DNA of 64,000 nt from JANXVR01 sp034667405 (lineage in GTDB: Bacteria > Actinomycetota > UBA4738 > HRBIN12), in assembly GCA_034667405.1 (NCBI GenBank), contig JAXDJX010000006.1, forward strand, positions 27,075-91,074. Reading direction: 5' to 3'. The number at the start of each line of letters is the position of its first letter. Positions within the stretch are counted from its first letter, which is position 1. The notes under the pieces were generated by a model that was not told the origin of the DNA, did no database searches, and saw only the letters and a program-made list of their open reading frames with translations. This document shows, in pieces, positions 52,603-61,527 of this stretch. The translations under genes and the position numbers were made by a program.

Positions 52603-54207
52603 TCAGCTCTCGGCGTGGGCACGAGGGTGGAGCAGGCCGAACGTGTAGGCCTCGACCAGAGCCTCCCATGAGGCCTCCAAGATGTTCTCGCTCACTCCGA
52701 CGGTGGTCCATTCGCGTTCGCCGTTGGACGTATCGATCAGCACGCGAACCACCGCTCCGGTCCCGATGTTCTCGTCCAGCACTCGGACGCGGTAATCCTC
52801 GAGCGACATGTGGGCGAGCTCGGGGTACTCGTTCGTGAGGGCCTTGCGGAGCGCGTTATCGAGCGCGCCGACCGGTCCCTGTCCCTCAGCTGTCTCGATG
52901 TGCCGCTCGTCGTTCGTGATGATCTTCACGGTGGCCTCGGCGAGCGCGCCTTCATCCCATCGCTCCTGGACCAACGCCTTGTAGCTTTCCACTGTGAAGT
53001 ACGTTTGGACCCAGCCCATCGCACCGCGCATCAAGAGTTCCAGAGATGCATCCGCCACCTCGAACGTGTAGCCGCGAGCCTCCCGTTCCTTGATGTCCTG
53101 GAGCAAGGCGGGTATCGCGTCGGTGTCCAGGTCCAGTCCGAACTCCCGCGCTTTCAAGGTCAGGGTCGCGGCGCCGCCCAGGTCGCTTACGGCGATCCCC
53201 CGGTGGTTGCCGACCAGATCTGGACTGACGTGTTCGTAGGCGGTTTCCAGGCGGGCGAGGCCGCTCGCGTGAAGACCGGCCTTGTGCGTGAAGGCGTACC
53301 TGCCCGCGTAGGGCTGTCGCGAGTCGGGCGCCACGTTCGCGACCTCCGCGACGTAGTGCGCTACCTCCGTCAACCGTTCCAGCGAACCTCCCGGAAGCGC
53401 ATCCGTCATCCCCATCTTCAGGATGAGGTTTGCAGCGATCGGGATGATGTCGGCGTTGCCGGTTCGTTCGCCGTAGCCGTTGACGACACCCTGGACCTGG
53501 AAAGCGCCGTGTTCCACGGCGATGAGGGAGTTCGCGACGGCGCAGCCGGCGTCATTGTGGACGTGGATGCCGAGCTTGGCCTGCACCGCCGGTCCCACGT
53601 GGTCGAGGATGCGCGCGATGTCATGGGGCAACATGCCGCCGTTCGTGTCACAGAGGACCAGCCGCTCGGCGCCGCCCTGTTCGGCTGCATCCAGGGCACC
53701 GACCGCGAACGACTCGTCGTAGAGGTAGCCGTCGAAGAAGTGCTCGGCGTCGAAGAAGACTTGGCGACCTTCGCGCACCAGGAACGCGATGGAGTCCTGG
53801 ATCATCGCCAAGCCCTCAGGGAGATCGGTCCGTAGGGCCTCAGTGACGTGAAGGGCGCTCGCCTTACCGACGATGCACACGACCGGAGTGCCGGTATCCA
53901 GGAGTTCGTGTAGGACGAGGCTGTCCTCGGGCTTCTCCCCCGCCTTCCGCGTCATGCCGAAGGAGGTCAGCGTGGCGTGCTGGAGCGTTTCCTTCGTCGC
54001 GAGCTTGAAGAACTCAGTATCACGTGGGTTCGCGCCGGGCCATCCACCTTCGATATAGGGAACCCCCAGCTGGTCGATCTTGTGGAGGATCCGGAGGCGG
54101 TCCTCGATGGAGTAGCTGAACCCGGTGCCCTGCGCGCCGTCGCGGAGCGTGGTGTCGTACAGCTCGACCGACGGAGCGCTTACGGCGGGATCAGCCATCG
54201 GGGTCAT
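52603..54207 (-). CDS. cimA: (R)-citramalate synthase
   Basis: A 534-residue enzyme of the alpha-IPM/citramalate synthase family with the N-terminal SVELYDTTLRDGAQGTGFSYS, central HVHNDAGCAVANS, and a C-terminal regulatory LeuA dimer domain. The divergent metal-site region and the position after leuA support citramalate synthase (pyruvate + acetyl-CoA), a threonine-independent route to isoleucine, over a second leuA. Its start overlaps the leuB stop by 4 nt. It is the last gene of the branched-chain operon. Confidence 0.92.
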   Translation of the reverse strand: MTPMADPAVSAPSVELYDTTLRDGAQGTGFSYSIEDRLRILHKIDQLGVPYIEGGWPGANPRDTEFFKLATKETLQHATLTSFGMTRKAGEKPEDSLVLHELLDTGTPVVCIVGKASALHVTEALRTDLPEGLAMIQDSIAFLVREGRQVFFDAEHFFDGYLYDESFAVGALDAAEQGGAERLVLCDTNGGMLPHDIARILDHVGPAVQAKLGIHVHNDAGCAVANSLIAVEHGAFQVQGVVNGYGERTGNADIIPIAANLILKMGMTDALPGGSLERLTEVAHYVAEVANVAPDSRQPYAGRYAFTHKAGLHASGLARLETAYEHVSPDLVGNHRGIAVSDLGGAATLTLKAREFGLDLDTDAIPALLQDIKEREARGYTFEVADASLELLMRGAMGWVQTYFTVESYKALVQERWDEGALAEATVKIITNDERHIETAEGQGPVGALDNALRKALTNEYPELAHMSLEDYRVRVLDENIGTGAVVRVLIDTSNGEREWTTVGVSENILEASWEALVEAYTFGLLHPRAHAES

Positions 54208-55256
54208 CTGGATGCACCTTCCACGACCAGGTCGCCGACCTCGCTCGTGGACACGCCCATCTCCCCGGCGCGCATGGACGCCATCTTCGATGTTGCCAAC
54301 CTGATCCCCTGATCGATCCGGTCAGCCGCCTTGGACTCGCCGAGCTGACGGAGCAGCATCTCCGTCGCGCCGATGGCGGCGAGCGGGTTGATGGTGCCTC
54401 TGCCGGTGTGGTCGGGGGCGGTTCCACCGATCGGCTCGAACATGCTCACACCGTTCGGATTGATGTTTCCTCCGGCCGCGATCCCCATCCCGCCTTGGAT
54501 CATCGCACCCAGGTCGGTGATGATGTCGCCGAACATGTTGTCGGTGACGATGACGTCGAAGCGAGCAGGCCAATCCAGGAAGTAGATGCACGCGGCGTCC
54601 ACATGGACGTAGTCCGTCTCCACATCGGCGTAGTCCGCAGCACCGACCTCATCCACCACCCGCTGGTACAGATCCCCTGCGAACGTGAGCACGTTCGTCT
54701 TGTGGACCAAGGTGAGCTTCTTGCGCCGCGTGCGCGCCAGCTCGAACGCGTAGCGGATTATCCGCTCCACACCGTGGCGTGTATTGATCGATTCCTGTAC
54801 CGCAACCTCGTGTTCGGTTCCTTTGCGGTGGAAGCCGCCCGCGCCGCTGTAGAGCCCCTCGCTGTTCTCGCGCACCACGACGAAGTTCACGTCGTCTTCG
54901 CTGTGTGAAGGCACCAATGTCTTCACACCCGGATACCGGACAACGGGACGAAGGTTCACGTATTGGTCAAGCTGGAACCGCGCCTTGAGCAACAGGTCCC
55001 GCTCCAAGATGCCCGGCTTCACCCGAGGGTCGCCTACCGCACCGAGGAGGATCGCGTCGCACGCCCGCATCCGCGCGAGCTCGTCGTCGGGAAGCGTCTC
55101 TCCCGTCCGCAGATATCGATCCGCCCCAAGATCGAACTCCGTGAACGACACTTCGAAGCCCTCACGAACGGATTCCAGCACCTTGAGGCCCTCGTTCACG
55201 ACCTCGGGACCGGTGCCGTCGCCTCTGATGACGCCGACGACGTGGGCGTGCGTCAC
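54204..55256 (-). CDS. leuB: 3-isopropylmalate dehydrogenase
   Basis: A 350-residue isocitrate/isopropylmalate dehydrogenase-family enzyme (VVGVIRGDGTGPEVVNEGLKV at the start, NFVVVRENSEGLYSGAG, and FEPIGGTAPDHTGRGTINPLA). It oxidises 3-isopropylmalate to the 2-keto acid in leucine synthesis. The start is ATGA-coupled to leuA. Homologues that use 3-isopropylmalate versus isocitrate are told apart mainly by context, and the operon settles it. Confidence 0.93.
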   Translation of the reverse strand: MTHAHVVGVIRGDGTGPEVVNEGLKVLESVREGFEVSFTEFDLGADRYLRTGETLPDDELARMRACDAILLGAVGDPRVKPGILERDLLLKARFQLDQYVNLRPVVRYPGVKTLVPSHSEDDVNFVVVRENSEGLYSGAGGFHRKGTEHEVAVQESINTRHGVERIIRYAFELARTRRKKLTLVHKTNVLTFAGDLYQRVVDEVGAADYADVETDYVHVDAACIYFLDWPARFDVIVTDNMFGDIITDLGAMIQGGMGIAAGGNINPNGVSMFEPIGGTAPDHTGRGTINPLAAIGATEMLLRQLGESKAADRIDQGIRLATSKMASMRAGEMGVSTSEVGDLVVEGASR

Positions 55257-56797
55257 GGCGTCTCCTGATTACTGGCCGGGGCAGGCGTAGTGGTCACGGC
55301 AAGCGCACGGTTGATGGCAGCAAGGTAGGCGCGTGCGCTTGCTTCGACCACATCGGTGGCCACGCCGCGCCCGGTCACCTTCCGTCCGTCCACCTCGAGC
55401 TGCACCACGACGTCACCCAGCGCGTCGGTTCCCCCGGTTACCGAAGACACGTGGAAGTTCACAAGTCGTCCCTCCACGCCCGATGCGCGCTGGATGGCGC
55501 CCATCACCGCGTCGATGAGACCGTCTCCCATCGCCGACTCCTCCGCTATCTCGTCGCCCTTGCGAAGGCGGACGGTTGCCCGCGGCTGGAGGTGCGTTCC
55601 TCCGCCCATCTGGAGCGACTCCATCACCAGAAGATCCTCGCCCGCCGTGCCGATCTCCTCGGCCACGATGGCGGTGAGGTCCTGATCCGTGATCTGCACC
55701 TTCCGGTCCGCCAAGTCCTTGAAGCGGGCGAACGACCGGTTGAGTGCTGACTCCTCCAGCGTGATGCCCAGCTTGTCCAGCGCGTCGATGAACGCGTGCC
55801 GGCCGCTGTGCTTGCCCAGGACCAGGGAGTTCCCTTCCAGGCCGATCTCGACGGGGTCCATGATCTCGTACGTCGCGCGGTTGGACAGTATGCCGTGCTG
55901 GTGGATGCCGCTCTCATGTGCAAAGGCGCTCGAACCCACGACCGCCTTGTTCGGCTGGACGCTGTACCCGGTGGTCATGGCGACCAAGCGGCTGGTTCGG
56001 ACGATCTCTTTGATGTTGAGGCCGTGCTGCTTGTTCAATGCCTGGCCCCGCGTGCGCACCACCATGGCGATCTCTTCGAGGCTGCAGTTCCCGGCACGTT
56101 CGCCGATGCCATTGACCGCGACCTCCACCTGCCCGGCGCCGTTCTCGATCCCCGCCAGCGAATTCGCGACCGCCAACCCCAGGTCGTTGTGACAGTGCGT
56201 CGAGATGACCACCTCATCCGGCGTCGCCTCCCGGACGATCCGGATCAGCTCCCCGAACTCCGTCGGCGTCGCGTACCCGACCGTGTCCGGAACGTTGATC
56301 GTGGTGGCGCCGCACGCCACCGCGAGCCGGTAGCACTCCATCAGGAACTCAAGTGGCGTGCGGGTGGCATCCTGCGCACTGAACTCCACGTCCTCGGTAT
56401 AGCTCTTCGCGAGCGTGACGTTGTCGCGGATGGCATTCAGCACTTGGTCGTAGCTCATCTTCAGCATCGACTCGCGCTGCACGTCACTGGTCGAGATGAA
56501 CGTATGGATCCGCCAACGGTCGGCGCCCTTCAACGCCTCGGCGGCGCGCTCGACATCGCCCGTGGCGGTGCGAGCGAGGGCCGCGATCACCGGCCCCTTC
56601 ACGCTAGACGCGATCTCCGCCACCGCGTCGAACTCACCGGGAGAGGAGACTGGGAACCCGGCCTCCATGATGTCGACGTTCAGTCGGGCAAGTTGCTCGG
56701 CGATCTCGACTTTCTCGGACTTGGTGAGCGCGATACCTGGTGCCTGCTCGCCGTCGCGCAGCGTGGTGTCGAAGATCCGTACGTTGCCATCACTCAT
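55253..56797 (-). CDS. leuA: 2-isopropylmalate synthase
   Basis: A 514-residue condensing enzyme: DTTLRDGEQAPGIALTKSEKVEIAEQLARLNVDIMEAGFP is split over ~10-50, HCHNDLGLAVANSLAG is the metal site, and a C-terminal allosteric domain (LQMGGGTHLQPRATVRLRKGD...) follows, which binds leucine as feedback inhibitor. It makes 2-isopropylmalate from 2-ketoisovalerate and acetyl-CoA. ATGA-coupled to ilvC upstream and leuB downstream. Confidence 0.96.
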   Translation of the reverse strand: MSDGNVRIFDTTLRDGEQAPGIALTKSEKVEIAEQLARLNVDIMEAGFPVSSPGEFDAVAEIASSVKGPVIAALARTATGDVERAAEALKGADRWRIHTFISTSDVQRESMLKMSYDQVLNAIRDNVTLAKSYTEDVEFSAQDATRTPLEFLMECYRLAVACGATTINVPDTVGYATPTEFGELIRIVREATPDEVVISTHCHNDLGLAVANSLAGIENGAGQVEVAVNGIGERAGNCSLEEIAMVVRTRGQALNKQHGLNIKEIVRTSRLVAMTTGYSVQPNKAVVGSSAFAHESGIHQHGILSNRATYEIMDPVEIGLEGNSLVLGKHSGRHAFIDALDKLGITLEESALNRSFARFKDLADRKVQITDQDLTAIVAEEIGTAGEDLLVMESLQMGGGTHLQPRATVRLRKGDEIAEESAMGDGLIDAVMGAIQRASGVEGRLVNFHVSSVTGGTDALGDVVVQLEVDGRKVTGRGVATDVVEASARAYLAAINRALAVTTTPAPASNQETP

Positions 56798-57807
56798 TCC
56801 GGGGCCACCTTCTTGTCCGATTCCAACCAGGGCATCATCTGGCGCAGTTCGCGTCCCACGTTCTCAAGCTGAGACGTGCGCGCCTCGCTCCTAAGTCGGT
56901 CGTACTCGGGGAACCCGGCGTCGGCTTCGGCTATCCAGCGCTTGGCGAACGAACCATCCTGGATGTCGGACAGCACACCCGCCATCTCCGCGCGCACGTG
57001 TCCATCCACCACGCGCGGCCCACTGATGTAGTCGCCCCACTCAGCGGTGGTCGAGACGGAGTGGCGCATCCAACTCAGCCCGCCCTCATAGATCAGATCG
57101 ACGATGAGCTTCACCTCATGCAGGCATTCGAAGTAGGCGATCTCCGGTTGGTAGCCAGCCGCCACCAGCGTGTCGAACCCGTTCTTGATGAGGCTGGAAA
57201 GCCCACCGCACAAGACCGCCTGCTCACCGAACAGATCTGTCTCGGTCTCTTCCTTATAGGTGGTCTCGATGATGCCGGCCCGCGCACAGCCGATGCCTGC
57301 CCCGTAGGCCAAGGCCCGCTGCTTCGCCTTCCCGGTCGCATCCTGGTGCACCGCAACCAACCCCGGCGTTCCAACACCTTGCTCGTAGGTTCGGCGAACC
57401 AGGTGCCCAGGGCCCTTCGGCGCGATCATCGTCACGTCCACTCCTGCCGGCGGCGTGACGGTGCCGAAATGGATCGAGAACCCGTGCGCGAACATCAGCA
57501 TGTCGCCGTCCTTCAGGTTCGGCGCGATGTCCTCGGCGTAGACCTTGCCGTGACTGGTGTCGGGGAGCAGGCACATGACCACGTCCGCTTCGGCGACCGC
57601 ATCGGCGGTGTCCAGCACACGGAGGCCCGCCTCTTCGGCAGTCGGCCGGCTGGAGGAACCGGGGCGAAGTCCCACGCGGACATCGAAGCCTGAGTCCTGG
57701 AGGTTCTGGGCGTGCGCGTGACCCTGGCTGCCGAAGCCTAGGACGGCGATCTTGTCGCCCGTCAGTGCGGAGGCATCGGTGTCTTTCTCGTAGTAGATCG
57801 TCGCCAT
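56794..57807 (-). CDS. ilvC: Ketol-acid reductoisomerase
   Basis: A 337-residue class I KARI: NADP motif GFGSQGHAHAQNLQDSG, the SSRPTAEEAG loop, KGPGHLVRR and a C-terminal E-rich metal site (YEGGLSWMRHSVSTTAEWGDY). It converts acetohydroxyacids in valine and isoleucine synthesis. It is separated from ilvN by 42 nt and overlaps leuA by 4 nt. Confidence 0.96.
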   Translation of the reverse strand: MATIYYEKDTDASALTGDKIAVLGFGSQGHAHAQNLQDSGFDVRVGLRPGSSSRPTAEEAGLRVLDTADAVAEADVVMCLLPDTSHGKVYAEDIAPNLKDGDMLMFAHGFSIHFGTVTPPAGVDVTMIAPKGPGHLVRRTYEQGVGTPGLVAVHQDATGKAKQRALAYGAGIGCARAGIIETTYKEETETDLFGEQAVLCGGLSSLIKNGFDTLVAAGYQPEIAYFECLHEVKLIVDLIYEGGLSWMRHSVSTTAEWGDYISGPRVVDGHVRAEMAGVLSDIQDGSFAKRWIAEADAGFPEYDRLRSEARTSQLENVGRELRQMMPWLESDKKVAPE

Positions 57808-57849
57808 CGGTGATCGGTCCTTCCTGGTCGAATGGTGAGGTGCTTCGGG

Positions 57850-58416
57850 TTAAACGCCGCCGCCGTCCCAGGCCGCGCCTTCCGTTCCGGTTGCGCGCGC
57901 GGCCTTGAGCGACCGCTCGCGGATCCCGCGGTTGCCCCGCGTGATCGCGATCCGCCCCGTCCGCGCCAGCTCCACGATTCCGAAGTCAGTCAATAGTTCC
58001 AACAGCGCGTTCAGCTTGTCGGGCGAACCGGTGGCCTCGACGGTCAGCGATCCGTGTGTCGCATCGGCCACGCGGACCCGGAACACGTCGCAGAACTCGA
58101 GCACGCGAGCGCGCGCCTCTCCACTGGCACGGACCTTCACCAGCATGAGTTCACGTTCGACGGTCTCGGAGGGATCGTGCTCCAAGATCTTGATGACGTT
58201 GATGAGCTTGTTGAGCTGCTTGGTGATCTGCTCCAGCGGCTTGCGGTCGACCTGCACCACGATCGTCATCCGGCTGATGCCGTCTTGTTCGGTCGGACCC
58301 ACCGCCAGGGAATCGATGTTGAACCCGCGCGCGGCGAACAACCCCGCGACGCGAGTGAGCACGCCGGGACGGTCTTCGACCATCACCGAGATGGTGTGCA
58401 ACGTCATGTCACTCAT
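57850..58416 (-). CDS. ilvN: Acetolactate synthase small (regulatory) subunit
   Basis: A 188-residue protein with an N-terminal ACT domain (TLHTISVMVEDRPGVLTRVAGLFAARGFNIDSLAVG split over ~5-40) and a C-terminal ALS_ss_C domain (EFCDVFRVRVAD...). It binds valine and confers feedback control on IlvB. Length is ~20 residues above the usual 160-170; the extra residues form a basic C-terminal tail. It overlaps the ilvB stop by 4 nt. Confidence 0.95.
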   Translation of the reverse strand: MSDMTLHTISVMVEDRPGVLTRVAGLFAARGFNIDSLAVGPTEQDGISRMTIVVQVDRKPLEQITKQLNKLINVIKILEHDPSETVERELMLVKVRASGEARARVLEFCDVFRVRVADATHGSLTVEATGSPDKLNALLELLTDFGIVELARTGRIAITRGNRGIRERSLKAARATGTEGAAWDGGGV

Positions 58417-60161
58417 GCGATCGGAGCCTCCGCAGGATCGTTGGCGGGCTTCAGGCCCTCGGGCCCCAGGATGATGTCGTCGTTGGACTGCCCTGCGGGA
58501 ACCATCGGGAACACCATCTCCCGCTGGTCCACGCGGAAGTCGATGACCACGCTGCGGTCATTGATGGACAGTGCCTTCTCGATCACGTTGTCCACCTCTT
58601 CGGGTCGCTCCGCCCGCAGACCGACCGCACCATAGGCCTCGGCCAGCTTCACGTAGTCGGGCGAGTCGAACCCAAGGTTGACCCCGCTGTACCGCTCGCC
58701 GTAGAACAGCTCCTGCCACTGGCGAACCATGCCCAACGATCCGTTGTTGATGATGGCGGTGACGAACGGGATGTCTTCGGTGATGCTGGTCGCGAGTTCT
58801 TGGTTCGTCATCTGGAAGCAGCCGTCGCCGTCGATGGCGACGACACGTTTGTCGGGCATGCCGGCCTTCGCGCCGAGCGCCGCGGGCACCGCGAACCCCA
58901 TCGTGCCCAGGCCACCCGAGTTGATCCACGTCCGGGCATGTTCGAACTTCCAGAACTGCGCTGCCCACATCTGGTGCTGCCCAACGCCGGAGACCACGAT
59001 CGCATCCGAACCCGCCGCCGCGTGCAGCCTATCGATGCAGTACTGCGGCTTGAGCGGCCCGTCGGCCGGCTGGTCGTAGGCGTACGGATAGGTGACTTTC
59101 CATTCAGCCAGCTGGCCGAGCCACGCGCGGCGATCGGGCGCGCCGGATCCCTCGTCCTGGCGGGTCTTCAGCTCGGCGGCCATCCTGCCGATCACGTCCT
59201 TCGCGTCACCCACGATGGGAACGTCGACGGGCCGGTTCTTCCCGATCTCTGCCGGATCGACGTCCAGGTGGATGACCTTCGCCCCGGGGGCGAACGCGTC
59301 GAGCTTGCCGGTGACCCGGTCATCGAACCGCGATCCGAGCGCGACGATCAGATCGCACTTCTGCAGGGCCGTGACGCCCGGATAGCCTCCGTGCATGCCC
59401 GGCATGCCGAGGCTCAGTTCGTGCGATTCCGGGAACGCGCCCAGCGCCATCAACGTGGTGATCACCGGAAGCTCGCCGATCGTGGCCAGGTCGAAGAGCT
59501 CCTTCGAGGCGCCCGCTTTGATGACGCCACCGCCGACGTACAGAACCGGACGCTTCGCGCGGAGGATCATCTTCACGGCTTCGACGATCTGCCGCTGGTT
59601 GCCCTTCGTCGTGGGTTTGTAGCCGGGGATGTTGACGGTCTCGGGCCACTTCCACGTTGTCTCGCCGACCTGCACGTCCTTGGGCAGGTCGATGAGGACG
59701 GGACCGGGCCGGCCGGTGGAGGCGATGTGGAACGCCTGACGCACGACCTCTGCGACCTCCCCGGGGTCGGTCACCAAGAAGGAGTGCTTGGTGATGGGCA
59801 TGGTGATCCCGGTGATGTCAGCCTCCTGGAAGGCGTCGTTGCCCACCACCGGGGTCGGAACCTGGCCGGTGATGGCCACCATCGGCACCGAGTCCATCTT
59901 CGCGTCGGCGAGGGCCGTCACCAGGTTGCAGCCGCCGGGGCCCGACGTGGCCAGGGCGACGCCGACCTTACCGGTAGCCCACGCGTAGCCTTCGGCGGCG
60001 TGGCCGGCACCCTGCTCGTGCCGGCAGAGGATGTGGCGGATCGAAGACTTCAACAACGGGTCGTAGGCGGGCAGGATGGCGCCGCCCGGGAGCCCGAAGA
60101 TCGTATCGACGCCCTCGCCTTCCAGCGCCTTGAAGAGCGCTTCCGCGCCGGTCACCTTCAT
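58413..60161 (-). CDS. ilvB: Acetolactate synthase large (catalytic) subunit
   Basis: A 582-residue thiamine-diphosphate enzyme: GLPGGAILPAYDPL, the active-site glutamate in LCRHEQGAGHAAEGYA, the FAD-domain segment GRPGPVLIDLPKDVQ, and the ThDP-binding GDGCFQMTNQELAT...IINN. It makes acetolactate and acetohydroxybutyrate, the first common step of valine, leucine and isoleucine synthesis. It is ATGA-coupled to the small gene upstream and to ilvN downstream. Confidence 0.97.
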   Translation of the reverse strand: MKVTGAEALFKALEGEGVDTIFGLPGGAILPAYDPLLKSSIRHILCRHEQGAGHAAEGYAWATGKVGVALATSGPGGCNLVTALADAKMDSVPMVAITGQVPTPVVGNDAFQEADITGITMPITKHSFLVTDPGEVAEVVRQAFHIASTGRPGPVLIDLPKDVQVGETTWKWPETVNIPGYKPTTKGNQRQIVEAVKMILRAKRPVLYVGGGVIKAGASKELFDLATIGELPVITTLMALGAFPESHELSLGMPGMHGGYPGVTALQKCDLIVALGSRFDDRVTGKLDAFAPGAKVIHLDVDPAEIGKNRPVDVPIVGDAKDVIGRMAAELKTRQDEGSGAPDRRAWLGQLAEWKVTYPYAYDQPADGPLKPQYCIDRLHAAAGSDAIVVSGVGQHQMWAAQFWKFEHARTWINSGGLGTMGFAVPAALGAKAGMPDKRVVAIDGDGCFQMTNQELATSITEDIPFVTAIINNGSLGMVRQWQELFYGERYSGVNLGFDSPDYVKLAEAYGAVGLRAERPEEVDNVIEKALSINDRSVVIDFRVDQREMVFPMVPAGQSNDDIILGPEGLKPANDPAEAPIA

Positions 60162-60478
60162 CGTGAAGCCACCTCCGGTCGAGCCTCGACGGGCCCAGTC
60201 TCCACCCGGCGGACCGTGGCCGACAGCCTATGGCTCAGATTCCGGCAGGCGCGTTCGAACTCCCACGGCGTCCAATCACGCCGGCGCATCTGCAGGACGG
60301 ACGCGGCGTCCTCCTCGCCGAAGTCGAAACCGGAGCCCAGATAGACCACCTCGGAAGAGAGGTAACGATCGACCACCGCACGAACCGAGGGCTCCGCGGT
60401 CTCGACCGACACCTGGCCGGGTCCCTCCCAGAGCACACTGGCGACGACCGCGCCGTCTCGCTCGAATTCGTACCTCAT
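60158..60478 (-). CDS. Small unknown protein heading the ilv operon
   Basis: A 106-residue soluble protein I do not recognise. ATG 60478 is chosen because AGGAG lies 9 nt before it; an in-frame ATG at 60529 would add a basic 17-residue stretch. The protein is beta/alpha-like with GFDFGEEDAASVLQMRRRDWTPWEFERACRN split over ~55-85 and a conserved-looking RDWTPWEFE. It sits between the attenuator and ilvB and overlaps ilvB by 4 nt, so it is expressed with the pathway. It may be a regulator or an uncharacterised accessory protein. Confidence 0.7.
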   Translation of the reverse strand: MRYEFERDGAVVASVLWEGPGQVSVETAEPSVRAVVDRYLSSEVVYLGSGFDFGEEDAASVLQMRRRDWTPWEFERACRNLSHRLSATVRRVETGPVEARPEVASR

Positions 60479-60540
60479 GGTGGTTCTCCTCTCCTGCTTG
60501 CGTTCGCCGCGTGTTCGGCGGGTGTTCACCGGGACCGGGG

Positions 60541-60567
60541 TAGAAAAAACCCCCCGCGAGCGGAGGG
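60541..60567 (-). terminator. Attenuator terminator hairpin of the ilv operon
   Basis: On the minus strand CCCUCCG, a CUCG loop and CGGGGGG form a 7-bp stem (one G-U pair), directly followed by UUUUUU. It is the only clear intrinsic terminator in the window. It lies after the leader peptide and ~60 nt before the first structural gene, so it must be read through for operon expression. Confidence 0.8.
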
Positions 60568-60571
60568 CATG

Positions 60572-60605
60572 GGCGCGGACCGCGGGCTCAAGGCCCGTCC
60601 GCGCC
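60572..60605 (-). promoter_or_regulatory. Upstream GC-rich hairpin of the ilv leader
   Basis: GGCGCGGAC (60572-60580) pairs with GTCCGCGCC (60597-60605), 9 bp, extended by CGGGC/GCCCG inside. The distal arm touches the leader stop codon (60605-60607), so a ribosome at the stop would cover it. It is placed as the pause or antiterminator partner of the attenuator, but which alternative pairings form cannot be decided by eye. Confidence 0.6.
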
Positions 60606-60655
60606 TAGTGAATAAGTACGAGGACGCTGGGTGAATGCATCATCCGGCTCGACAT
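60605..60655 (-). CDS. ilv leader peptide (16 residues)
   Basis: The minus-strand frame from ATG 60655 to TAG 60605 reads MSSRMMHSPSVLVLIH. Five of its last six sense codons are GTC, CTC, GTA, CTT and ATT: valine, leucine, valine, leucine, isoleucine, the three products of the operon. That is the hallmark of transcription attenuation by ribosome stalling. The start is within a few nt of the predicted transcription start, so it may be translated leaderless; the two following Met codons are alternatives. It is too short to appear in ordinary gene calls. Confidence 0.75.
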   Translation of the reverse strand: MSSRMMHSPSVLVLIH

Positions 60656-60664
60656 GGTCCAGAG

Positions 60665-60692
60665 AGTGTACGGGCTGTGGAAAACCTGTCAA
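60665..60692 (-). promoter_or_regulatory. Promoter of the ilv-leu-cimA operon
   Basis: On the minus strand a consensus -35 TTGACA (60687-60692) is 16 nt upstream of TACACT (60665-60670), a good -10. The predicted start of transcription is only a few nt before the leader ATG at 60655. It is the best sigma70-type promoter seen in the window. Confidence 0.75.
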
Positions 60693-60713
60693 CCCAGGCC
60701 ACGACACCGCTCC

Positions 60714-61493
60714 CTAGCCGTTCGCCCGCCGGCGTTGGGCGGAGATCCCGCGGGGCGCGCCGTCTTCGTCGATCAAGACATCGATCTCTTCGAAGCCGCA
60801 CTTATCGAGCAGTCGTCCTAACGGATCAGCTTGATCGCCACCAAGCTCCAGCAGCAGCCAGCCACCCGGACGAAGCCAACGGGTGCTTCGCCGGACAGCC
60901 TCCGCCAGCAGATCCAGCCCGTCGGCCCCGCCATCCAGCGCCAGCCGTGGCTCGAAGGCCTGGACGTCGCGCGGGAGCAGGCGGAGCGCGTCGGTCGGAA
61001 CGTACGGCACGACTGCCGTCAACACATCGACGCGATGGTCGAACGCTCGTGGCAGGGGGTCATCCAGGAAGCCCTGGAATACCTCAACGCCGTTCCGTCG
61101 GGCACAGTCCACCGCCTCGCCGTCGAGCTCGGTCGCCAGGACATGCGCCGTCGGGACGGCCGTGGAGAGGACTCTCGCGATCGCGCCGGCACCAGTGCAG
61201 AGATCCACGGCCACCCCCCCGGACGGAAGGAGCCCGGCCGCCCTTACCGCCAAGGGTTCCGTCTGCTGTCGGGGCACGTAGACACCGGGTGCGACGATCA
61301 CGCTGACGCCGCAGAACGTGATCGCACCCGTCAACCACGCGATCGGTTCGCCCTTGGTGCGACGGGAGATGAGATCGTTGAGAACGTCGGCATCACCCTC
61401 AGCGGCCCGTATGAGTTCGTCGGCCTCCTGAGGTGCAGCGATCGAGCCCGCCTGAGCGAGCACCTGCGTCACCGAGACACGATCGAACTCCAT
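60714..61493 (-). CDS. PrmC/HemK-related protein N5-glutamine methyltransferase family
   Basis: A 259-residue class I SAM methyltransferase with the N-terminal helical domain of PrmC (ISRRTKGEPIAWLTGAITFCG), then the SAM motif AVDLCTGAGAIA and ELDGEAVDCARRN. In place of the NPPY catalytic motif of true PrmC it has VVPYVP, as in a related subgroup usually annotated as putative glutamine methyltransferase. So release-factor methylation is not assured. It ends 22 nt upstream of the ilv promoter. Confidence 0.85.
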   Translation of the reverse strand: MEFDRVSVTQVLAQAGSIAAPQEADELIRAAEGDADVLNDLISRRTKGEPIAWLTGAITFCGVSVIVAPGVYVPRQQTEPLAVRAAGLLPSGGVAVDLCTGAGAIARVLSTAVPTAHVLATELDGEAVDCARRNGVEVFQGFLDDPLPRAFDHRVDVLTAVVPYVPTDALRLLPRDVQAFEPRLALDGGADGLDLLAEAVRRSTRWLRPGGWLLLELGGDQADPLGRLLDKCGFEEIDVLIDEDGAPRGISAQRRRANG

Positions 61494-61527
61494 CGCCTAA
61501 GTGTGACCCCGACTATCCTTTCGTGAC

